Below, piece by piece: positions 57,029-64,000 of a stretch of DNA of 64,000 bases. Source of the stretch: Klebsiella oxytoca NBRC 105695 (GTDB lineage Bacteria > Pseudomonadota > Gammaproteobacteria > Enterobacterales > Enterobacteriaceae); contig NZ_BCZK01000007.1 in assembly GCF_001598695.1 (NCBI RefSeq), forward strand, positions 1-64,000. The letters are read 5' to 3'. The notes under the pieces were generated by a model. That model was given only the letters and a program-made list of their open reading frames with translations. It was not told the origin of the DNA and did not search any database. How positions within the stretch are numbered: the stretch's first letter is position 1; the number at the start of each line of letters is the position of its first letter. The translations under genes and the position numbers were made by a program.

Positions 57029-59287
57029 ATGAGCGATATGGCAGAGCGCCTTGCGCTGCATGAATTTACGGAAAACGCCTACCTTAACTACTCCATGTAC
57101 GTCATCATGGACAGGGCGCTGCCGTTTATTGGCGATGGCCTGAAGCCGGTCCAGCGTCGCATCGTCTATGCGATGTCTGAACTGGGTCTGAACGCCAGCG
57201 CGAAGTTCAAAAAGTCCGCCCGCACCGTCGGTGACGTGCTGGGTAAATACCATCCCCACGGCGACAGCGCGTGCTATGAAGCCATGGTGCTGATGGCTCA
57301 GCCCTTCTCCTACCGCTATCCGCTGGTTGACGGTCAGGGAAACTGGGGGGCGCCGGACGATCCTAAATCCTTCGCCGCAATGCGTTATACCGAATCCCGT
57401 TTGTCGAAGTATGCTGAACTGCTGCTGAGCGAACTGGGGCAAGGCACCGTTGACTGGGTACCAAACTTCGACGGCACTTTGCAGGAGCCGAAGATGCTGC
57501 CTGCGCGCCTGCCCAATATTCTGCTAAACGGTACTACCGGCATTGCCGTTGGGATGGCGACGGACATTCCGCCGCACAACCTGCGTGAAGTGGCCCGGGC
57601 GGCCATTACCCTGATTGAAAAGCCGCAAACTTCGCTGGATGACCTGCTGGATATCGTGCAGGGGCCGGATTATCCTACCGAAGCGGAAATCATTACCCCC
57701 CGTGCCGAAATCCGCAAAATCTACCAGAATGGCCGCGGTTCGGTGCGGATGCGCGCGGTATGGGCCAAAGAAGACGGCGCGGTGGTGATTAGCGCGCTGC
57801 CGCATCAGGTTTCCGGCGCCCGCGTGCTCGAGCAGATCGCCGCCCAGATGCGCAACAAAAAGCTGCCGATGGTGGATGATCTGCGCGACGAGTCGGATCA
57901 CGAAAACCCGACTCGCCTGGTGATCGTCCCGCGCTCTAACCGCGTCGATATGGAGCAGGTGATGAACCACCTGTTCGCGACGACCGATCTGGAAAAGAGC
58001 TATCGTATCAACCTGAATATGATCGGGCTCGATAACCGTCCAGCGGTTAAAAACCTGCTGGAAATCCTCTCGGAATGGCTGACCTTCCGTCGCGATACCG
58101 TGCGCCGTCGTCTCAGCTACCGTCTGGAAAAGGTCCTCAAGCGCCTGCATATTCTTGAAGGTTTGCTGGTGGCGTTCCTGAATATCGATGAAGTTATCGA
58201 GATCATTCGTCACGAAGATGAGCCGAAACCGGCGCTGATGTCACGCTTCGGCCTCAGCGAGACCCAGGCGGAAGCGATTCTGGAGTTAAAACTGCGCCAT
58301 CTCGCCAAACTGGAAGAGATGAAGATTCGCGGCGAGCAGAACGAGCTGGAAAAAGAGCGCGACAACCTGCAGGCCATCCTGGCCTCTGAACGCAAGATGA
58401 ATAACCTGCTGAAGAAAGAACTGCAGGCCGACGCCGACGCCTTTGGCGACGATCGCCGTTCGCCGCTGCGCGAGCGCGAAGAAGCCAAGGCGATGAGCGA
58501 GCACGATATGCTGCCGTCTGAGCCGGTGACTATCGTTCTGTCGCAGAGCGGCTGGGTACGCAGCGCCAAAGGTCACGATATTGACGCGCCGGGGCTGAAC
58601 TATAAAGCGGGCGACAGTTTTAAATCGGCCGTGAAAGGGAAGAGCAATCAGCCGGTGGTCTTTATTGACACTACCGGGCGCAGCTACGCGATTGACCCGA
58701 TTACCCTGCCGTCCGCGCGCGGTCAGGGCGAGCCGCTCACCGGTAAGCTGACGCTGCCTCCGGGGGCGACGGTTGAACATATGCTGATGGAAGCCGATGA
58801 TCAAAAACTGCTGCTGGCTTCCGACGCAGGCTACGGATTTATCTGTACTTTCAACGATCTGGTGGCGCGCAACCGCGCCGGTAAGACGCTGATTAGCCTT
58901 CCGGATAACGCGCACGTGATGCCGCCGCTGGTAATAGAGGACGAATCTGACATGCTGCTGGCCATTACCGCTGCCGGCCGCATGCTGATGTTCCCGGTCA
59001 GTGACTTGCCGCAGCTGTCGAAAGGTAAGGGCAACAAGATTATTAATATTCCGTCGGCGGAAGCGGCTGCGGGCCAGGATGGCCTGGCGCATCTGTTTGT
59101 CCTGCCGCCGCAAAGTACGCTGACGATTCATGTCGGTAAGCGGAAAATTAAACTCCGTCCGGAAGAGCTGCAAAAAGTGACCGGCGAGCGCGGCCGCCGC
59201 GGCTCTCTGATGCGCGGATTGCAGAAAATCGATCGGATAGAGATTGATTCTCCGCGTCGCGCCTCTGCGGGCGGTAGCGAAGAGTAA
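57029..59287 (+). CDS. parC: DNA topoisomerase IV subunit A ParC
   Basis: DNA breakage-reunion subunit of topoisomerase IV. 752 residues as in E. coli. The winged-helix domain holds the catalytic Tyr120 in [13 protein letters not shown]; the quinolone region [11 protein letters not shown] has Ser80 and Glu84, the wild-type (susceptible) state. A C-terminal beta-pinwheel begins near residue 500. The hairpin CACCTCCC / GGGAGGTG at 59292-59321 follows the stop. Confidence 0.97.
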   Translation: MSDMAERLALHEFTENAYLNYSMYVIMDRALPFIGDGLKPVQRRIVYAMSELGLNASAKFKKSARTVGDVLGKYHPHGDSACYEAMVLMAQPFSYRYPLVDGQGNWGAPDDPKSFAAMRYTESRLSKYAELLLSELGQGTVDWVPNFDGTLQEPKMLPARLPNILLNGTTGIAVGMATDIPPHNLREVARAAITLIEKPQTSLDDLLDIVQGPDYPTEAEIITPRAEIRKIYQNGRGSVRMRAVWAKEDGAVVISALPHQVSGARVLEQIAAQMRNKKLPMVDDLRDESDHENPTRLVIVPRSNRVDMEQVMNHLFATTDLEKSYRINLNMIGLDNRPAVKNLLEILSEWLTFRRDTVRRRLSYRLEKVLKRLHILEGLLVAFLNIDEVIEIIRHEDEPKPALMSRFGLSETQAEAILELKLRHLAKLEEMKIRGEQNELEKERDNLQAILASERKMNNLLKKELQADADAFGDDRRSPLREREEAKAMSEHDMLPSEPVTIVLSQSGWVRSAKGHDIDAPGLNYKAGDSFKSAVKGKSNQPVVFIDTTGRSYAIDPITLPSARGQGEPLTGKLTLPPGATVEHMLMEADDQKLLLASDAGYGFICTFNDLVARNRAGKTLISLPDNAHVMPPLVIEDESDMLLAITAAGRMLMFPVSDLPQLSKGKGNKIINIPSAEAAAGQDGLAHLFVLPPQSTLTIHVGKRKIKLRPEELQKVTGERGRRGSLMRGLQKIDRIEIDSPRRASAGGSEE

Positions 59288-59291
59288 GATG

Positions 59292-59321
59292 CACCTCCCT
59301 CGCGGTGAGGCGGGGGAGGTG
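59292..59321 (+). terminator. Stem-loop after parC
   Basis: CACCTCCC / GGGAGGTG, 8-bp stem with a GC-rich loop, then AATATTTAC. Likely terminator or processing site ahead of plsC. Confidence 0.5.
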
Positions 59322-59471
59322 AATATTTACCGCAAAAACGTTGTTTATTCAGGCATTGCGATTAACAATGTGCTCCCAGGGAACCTGTGCCCGGCCTGAA
59401 TTGCGCTATGGCGTCAATCATTTGCTAAACAGCGAGTATAATTCTAAGCGGTTTGGGTTTTAGAGGTAGCT

Positions 59472-60209
59472 ATGCTATTTATTTTTCGACTAATTATCGT
59501 TGTCATTTACTGTATTCTGGTGTGCATCTTCGGCTGTATCTATTGTCTGTTCAGTCCGCGTAATCCTAAGCACGTCGCCACCTTCGGTCACCTTTTTGGC
59601 AAGCTGTCGCCGGTCTTCGGTCTGAAGGTTGAACTCCGCAAGCCTGCCGATGCCGAAAGCTACGGCAACGCTATCTATATCGCTAACCACCAGAATAACT
59701 ATGATATGGTGACGGCATCGAATATCGTACAGCCGCCGACCGTTACGGTAGGTAAAAAAAGCCTGGCGTGGATCCCTTTTTTCGGCCAGCTCTATTGGTT
59801 GACGGGGAATCTACTGATTGACCGCAATAACCGGACAAAAGCGCACGGCACCATTGCAGAAGTCGTGAACGCATTTAAAAAGCGCAAAATATCTTTTTGG
59901 ATGTTTCCGGAAGGGACTCGCAGCCGCGGTCGCGGTTTGCTGCCTTTTAAAACCGGTGCCTTTCATGCGGCTATCGCGGCGGGCGTACCCATTATTCCGG
60001 TATGCGTGTCTAATACTTCGAATAAAATTAAGCTCAATCGCCTGAATAACGGTCTGGTGATTGTCGAAATGCTGCCGCCGGTCGACACCAGCCAGTACGG
60101 GAAAGAGGGCGTTCGCGCGCTGGCGACGCACTGTCGCGAGCTGATGTCCGCGAAAATTGCCGAGCTGGATAAAGAAGTTGCCGAACGCGAAGCGGCCGGC
60201 AAGAAATAA
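59472..60209 (+). CDS. plsC: 1-acyl-sn-glycerol-3-phosphate acyltransferase PlsC
   Basis: Membrane-associated enzyme making phosphatidic acid from lysophosphatidic acid. 245 residues (E. coli 245). N-terminal membrane helix (about 1-27), catalytic NHQNNYD (HX4D, about 73-79), substrate motif FPEGTRSRGRGLLPFK (about 146-161) and VPIIPVCVS. Lys/Glu-rich C-terminus. Upstream of ftsP, as in E. coli. Confidence 0.96.
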   Translation: MLFIFRLIIVVIYCILVCIFGCIYCLFSPRNPKHVATFGHLFGKLSPVFGLKVELRKPADAESYGNAIYIANHQNNYDMVTASNIVQPPTVTVGKKSLAWIPFFGQLYWLTGNLLIDRNNRTKAHGTIAEVVNAFKKRKISFWMFPEGTRSRGRGLLPFKTGAFHAAIAAGVPIIPVCVSNTSNKIKLNRLNNGLVIVEMLPPVDTSQYGKEGVRALATHCRELMSAKIAELDKEVAEREAAGKK

Positions 60210-60293
60210 CACAGGAAACGCCGCAAACGGCGCGCGTATTGCTGGCGGGAAACGAATTCCCTTATTCATTAGTCAGTGTCTCATGGAGTTAAT

Positions 60294-61706
60294 ATGTCAC
60301 TCAGTCGGCGTCAGTTCATTAAGGCTACAGGCGTAGCGCTGTGCGCAGGCGCCGCGCCGCTGAAGGCACAGGCTGCTGGTCAGCAGCCCGCGCTGCCGAT
60401 TCCTCCTTTGCTTGAGTCCCGCCGCGGGCAGCCGCTATTTTTGACGCTACAGCGTGCGCACTGGTCGTTTACGCCGGGCACCCGCGCATCGGTGTGGGGG
60501 ATTAACGGCCGCTACATGGGGCCAACCATCCGCGTCTGGAACGGCGACGATGTGAAGCTGATCTACAGCAACCGCCTGACGGAAAACGTCGCGATGACGA
60601 TACGCGGTCTGCAGGTTCCCGGTCCGCTGATTGGCGGCGCGGCGCGTATGATGTCCGCCAACGCCGACTGGGCTCCGGTGCTGCCGATCCGCCAAAGCGC
60701 GGCGACGCTGTGGTATCAGGCCAACACGCCAAACCATATGGCGAAACAGGTTTATAACGGTCTTGCCGGGATGTGGCTGGTAGAAGATGAGGTTAGCAAG
60801 AATTTGCCGATCCCTAACCACTACGGTGTGGATGATTTCCCGGTGATTATTCAGGACAAGCGCCTGGATAACTTCGGTACGCCTGAATATAGCGAACCCG
60901 GCAGCGGCGGCTTCGTTGGCGATACGCTGCTGGTGAACGGCGTGCAGGGGCCTTTTGTTGAAGTGTCGCGCGGCTGGGTGCGCCTGCGTCTGCTGAATGC
61001 GTCTAACTCCCGGCGCTACCAGCTGCAGATGAGCGATGGTCGGTTGCTGCACGTCATCTCCGGTGACCAGGGGCTGCTTCCAGCGCCGGTTTCGCTAAAG
61101 CAGCTGTCGTTGGCTCCGGGCGAACGGCGCGAAATCCTGGTCGACATGACCAACGGCGATGAGGTGTCGATAACCTGCGGGGAAGCGGCGAGTATCGTCG
61201 ATCGTATTCGCGGTTTCTTCGAACCGTCGAGCATCCTGATTTCAACGCTGATTCTGACTTTGCGCCCGACGGGCCTGCTGCCGCTGGTGACCGATAGCCT
61301 GCCTGTGCGCTTGCTGCCTACGGAAATGCTGGCCGGCGCGCCGATCCGCAGCCGCGATATTACGCTTGGCGACGATCCGGGAATCAACGGCCAGCTGTGG
61401 GATCCGCAGCGTATTGATATTACGGCGCAGCAGGGAACCTGGGAGCGCTGGACGGTGCGCGCCGACCGTCCGCAGTCGTTCCATATTGAAGGCGTCATGT
61501 TCCAGGTGCGTAATGTGAACGGTTCTGCGCCGTTCCCGGAAGACCGCGGCTGGAAGGATACCGTCTGGATCGACGGGCAGGTTGAGCTGTTGGTCTATTA
61601 CAACCAACCCTCCTGGCCGCACTTTCCGTTCCAGTACTTAAGCCAGACGCTGGAGCTTGCCGACCGCGGCTCCATTGGCCAGATTCTGGTGAATCCGGCG
61701 CCGTAA
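60294..61706 (+). CDS. ftsP: Cell-division protein FtsP (SufI)
   Basis: Periplasmic multicopper-oxidase-like protein that stabilises the divisome under stress; it lacks the copper ligands. 470 residues as in E. coli. The Tat signal peptide is [20 protein letters not shown], the classical twin-arginine motif, so it is exported folded. Three cupredoxin domains follow ([24 protein letters not shown]-like [18 protein letters not shown], and [12 protein letters not shown] near the end). The start is the second ATG, which begins the Tat motif. Confidence 0.95.
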   Translation: MSLSRRQFIKATGVALCAGAAPLKAQAAGQQPALPIPPLLESRRGQPLFLTLQRAHWSFTPGTRASVWGINGRYMGPTIRVWNGDDVKLIYSNRLTENVAMTIRGLQVPGPLIGGAARMMSANADWAPVLPIRQSAATLWYQANTPNHMAKQVYNGLAGMWLVEDEVSKNLPIPNHYGVDDFPVIIQDKRLDNFGTPEYSEPGSGGFVGDTLLVNGVQGPFVEVSRGWVRLRLLNASNSRRYQLQMSDGRLLHVISGDQGLLPAPVSLKQLSLAPGERREILVDMTNGDEVSITCGEAASIVDRIRGFFEPSSILISTLILTLRPTGLLPLVTDSLPVRLLPTEMLAGAPIRSRDITLGDDPGINGQLWDPQRIDITAQQGTWERWTVRADRPQSFHIEGVMFQVRNVNGSAPFPEDRGWKDTVWIDGQVELLVYYNQPSWPHFPFQYLSQTLELADRGSIGQILVNPAP

Positions 61707-61828
61707 TTTATTTTGTCCCGGCCTGCTGCCGGCCGGGATTGGAAAAACCTCCTTCATTTCTCCCATCGTTCCGGCTTATAATCGCCGCCCTTTTTGATTA
61801 TTTTTTTATCATTTTCCCCGGAAGCAAT

Positions 61829-64000
61829 ATGAGCGCAATATCCCTGATCCAACCGGATCGTGACCTTTTCTCCTGGCCGCAGTACTGGGCCGCCTGTTTT
61901 GGCCCCGCGCCTTTTCTGCCAATGTCGCGAGAAGAGATGGATCAACTTGGCTGGGATAGCTGCGACATCATCCTCGTGACCGGCGATGCTTATGTCGATC
62001 ACCCGAGCTTCGGGATGGCGATTTGCGGACGCATGCTGGAATCCCAGGGATTCCGCGTGGGAATTATTTCCCAGCCGGACTGGAACAACAAAGATGACTT
62101 CATGCGTCTGGGTAAACCGAACCTGTTCTTCGGCGTGACTGCCGGTAACATGGACTCGATGATCAACCGCTACACTGCCGACCGTAAGCTGCGCCATGAC
62201 GATGCCTACACGGCGGGTAACGTGGCCGGTAAACGCCCGGATCGCGCTACGCTGGTCTACACTCAGCGCTGCAAAGAGGCATGGAAAGATGTCCCGGTGA
62301 TCCTCGGGGGCATCGAAGCCAGTCTGCGCCGTACCGCGCACTATGACTACTGGTCCGATACCGTGCGCCGTTCGGTGCTGGTGGACTCTAAGGCCGATAT
62401 GCTGATGTTCGGCAACGGCGAGCGTCCGCTGGTGGAAGTGGCGCACCGTCTGGCCGCCGGCGAGCCTATCGGGCAAATTCGCGATGTACGCAACACCGCC
62501 ATCATGGTGAAGGAAGCGCTGCCTGGCTGGAGCGGGGTGGACTCCACGCGTCTGGACACGCCGGGGAAAATCGACCCGATCCCGCATCCGTACGGTGAAG
62601 ATCTACCGTGCGCGGATAACAAAACCGTCGCGCCGCCAAAGCAGGAAGCGAAGCGCGTTACCGTCCAGCCGCCGCGTCCTAAGCCGTGGGAGAAGACCTA
62701 CGTCCTGCTGCCTTCCTTTGAGAAAGTAAAAGGCGATAAAGTTCTCTACGCGCATGCCTCGCGCATTCTGCACCATGAAACTAACCCCGGCTGCGCCCGG
62801 GCGCTGATGCAGAAGCACGGCGAGCGCTATATCTGGATTAACCCGCCCGCCATTCCGCTCTCAACCGAAGAGATGGATAGCGTGTTTGCGCTGCCCTATA
62901 AGCGCGTTCCGCATCCTTCTTACGGCGATGCCCGCATTCCGGCCTATGAGATGATTCGCTTCTCCATTAACATCATGCGCGGCTGTTTTGGCGGCTGTTC
63001 GTTCTGCTCGATTACCGAGCATGAAGGTCGGATCATTCAGAGCCGTTCCGAAGATTCGATCATCAATGAAATCGAAGCGATTCGCGATACGGTGCCCGGC
63101 TTTACCGGTATTATTTCCGATCTTGGCGGCCCGACGGCCAATATGTATATGCTGCGCTGCAAGTCGCCGCGCGCCGAGCAGACCTGCCGCCGCCTGTCAT
63201 GCGTTTATCCAGATATCTGCCCGCATATGGACACCAACCATGAGCCGACGATTAACCTTTACCGTCGCGCCCGCGATCTTAAAGGCATCAAAAAGATCCT
63301 CATCGCATCCGGCGTTCGTTACGACATTGCGGTTGAAGATCCGCGCTACATCAAAGAGCTGGCCACCCACCACGTCGGCGGTTATCTGAAGATTGCTCCT
63401 GAACATACCGAAGAGGGGCCACTGTCGAAGATGATGAAGCCGGGTATGGGCAGCTACGATCGCTTTAAGCAGTTGTTCGATACTTATTCGAAGCATGCGG
63501 GTAAAGAGCAGTATCTGATTCCATACTTTATTTCCGCCCACCCGGGGACGCGAGATGAAGATATGGTGAATCTCGCGCTGTGGCTGAAGCAGCATCGTTT
63601 CCGCCTGGATCAGGTGCAGAACTTCTATCCGTCGCCGCTGGCGAACTCGACCACCATGTATTACACCGGCAAGAACCCGCTGGGTAAGATTGGCTATAAG
63701 AGTGAGGATGTGGTGGTGCCGAAGGGCGACAAACAGCGCCGCCTGCACAAGGCGCTGCTGCGCTATCACGATCCGGCCAACTGGCCGCTGATCCGTCAGG
63801 CGCTGGAAACGATGGGTAAAAAGCACCTGATCGGCAGCCGTCGCGATTGCCTGGTACCGGCGCCGACGCTGGAAGAAATGCGCGAAGCGCGTCGCCAGAA
63901 CCGCCATACCCGACCGGCGTTGACGAAGCATACGCCGATTGTGCACCAGCGTTCGAACGGCGGGGCGACGGCGAAGAAGCCCGTGAAACGCGGCAAGGTT
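61829..64000 (+). CDS. ygiQ: Radical-SAM protein YgiQ (partial, runs off the window)
   Basis: Open from [20 protein letters not shown] to the last base without a stop, 724 codons. E. coli YgiQ has 739 residues, so only the final few are missing. UPF0313 family: an N-terminal cobalamin-binding-like domain ([18 protein letters not shown]), a radical-SAM cluster CFGGCSFC (CX3CX2C, near residue 390) and a later [22 protein letters not shown]. The reaction is unknown. The C-terminus is Lys/Arg-rich. GGAAG precedes the ATG. Confidence 0.93.
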   Translation, partial: MSAISLIQPDRDLFSWPQYWAACFGPAPFLPMSREEMDQLGWDSCDIILVTGDAYVDHPSFGMAICGRMLESQGFRVGIISQPDWNNKDDFMRLGKPNLFFGVTAGNMDSMINRYTADRKLRHDDAYTAGNVAGKRPDRATLVYTQRCKEAWKDVPVILGGIEASLRRTAHYDYWSDTVRRSVLVDSKADMLMFGNGERPLVEVAHRLAAGEPIGQIRDVRNTAIMVKEALPGWSGVDSTRLDTPGKIDPIPHPYGEDLPCADNKTVAPPKQEAKRVTVQPPRPKPWEKTYVLLPSFEKVKGDKVLYAHASRILHHETNPGCARALMQKHGERYIWINPPAIPLSTEEMDSVFALPYKRVPHPSYGDARIPAYEMIRFSINIMRGCFGGCSFCSITEHEGRIIQSRSEDSIINEIEAIRDTVPGFTGIISDLGGPTANMYMLRCKSPRAEQTCRRLSCVYPDICPHMDTNHEPTINLYRRARDLKGIKKILIASGVRYDIAVEDPRYIKELATHHVGGYLKIAPEHTEEGPLSKMMKPGMGSYDRFKQLFDTYSKHAGKEQYLIPYFISAHPGTRDEDMVNLALWLKQHRFRLDQVQNFYPSPLANSTTMYYTGKNPLGKIGYKSEDVVVPKGDKQRRLHKALLRYHDPANWPLIRQALETMGKKHLIGSRRDCLVPAPTLEEMREARRQNRHTRPALTKHTPIVHQRSNGGATAKKPVKRGKV

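Overview
The window is chromosomal DNA of an enterobacterium, most likely Klebsiella or the closely related Raoultella. The backbone follows the E. coli order from ebgR through rpoD-dnaG-rpsU, tsaD, plsY, folB, cca, glnE, hldE, ribB, tolC, parE and parC to ygiQ, with near-identical protein lengths. Two metabolic blocks that E. coli K-12 lacks at these places, a dha (dihydroxyacetone/glycerol) regulon and a complete ureDABCEFG urease operon, point to the Klebsiella group. The aerotaxis gene aer, which lies between patA and yqjI in E. coli, is absent. I found no phage, IS element, integrase or CRISPR array.

Layout. 1-4.0 kb: ebgR, ygjH, patA (TTG start, candidate sigma-54 promoter) and the nickel-responsive repressor gene yqjI, which faces yqjH (ferric-chelate reductase) across a shared control region with paired operators and a Fur box. 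4.8-5.0 kb: a REP palindrome and an 18-bp direct repeat. 5.0-16.1 kb: the dha block, with dhaK-dhaL-dhaM and an ATP-type DHA kinase leftward, dhaD and dhaR rightward, dhaT and a GlcG/HbpS-like gene leftward, then a DUF1889 gene. It ends next to the 3' end of tRNA-Ile2 (ileX). 16.4-18.7 kb: mug and a TetR-nitroreductase pair. 18.9-23.1 kb: the rpsU-dnaG-rpoD macromolecular synthesis operon, with an ERIC element against the dnaG ribosome binding site. 23.3-32.0 kb: tsaD, an NCS1 permease with a cysteine-rich tail, the urease operon and plsY. 32.2-44 kb: folB, uppP, cca, ygiM, ygiF, glnE, hldE, glgS, ubiK, an FMN riboswitch with ribB, and zupT. 44-64 kb: ygiD, ygiC, ygiB, tolC, nudF-yqiB-cpdA-yqiA-parE, ygiN, mdaB, qseBC, ygiW, parC, plsC, ftsP and the start of ygiQ, cut by the window end.

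How the genes work together. The dha block oxidises glycerol to dihydroxyacetone (DhaD) and phosphorylates it by two routes, PEP-dependent DhaKLM and an ATP-dependent kinase. DhaT would recycle NADH by reducing 3-hydroxypropionaldehyde, but the glycerol dehydratase that makes this substrate is not in the window. DhaR probably controls all three transcripts: a pair of GTTTC-N5-GAAAC-like boxes, 31-32 bp centre to centre, stands in front of each. The urease operon carries a good NAC-type site, consistent with induction under nitrogen limitation. The rest is mostly housekeeping: translation, replication initiation, chromosome decatenation, envelope lipids and LPS precursors, and riboflavin.

Most of the window is well-understood core genome. 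The least-explained parts are the paired dha boxes, the dehydratase-less dha block beside ileX, the permease tail, and the repeats at gene control regions.
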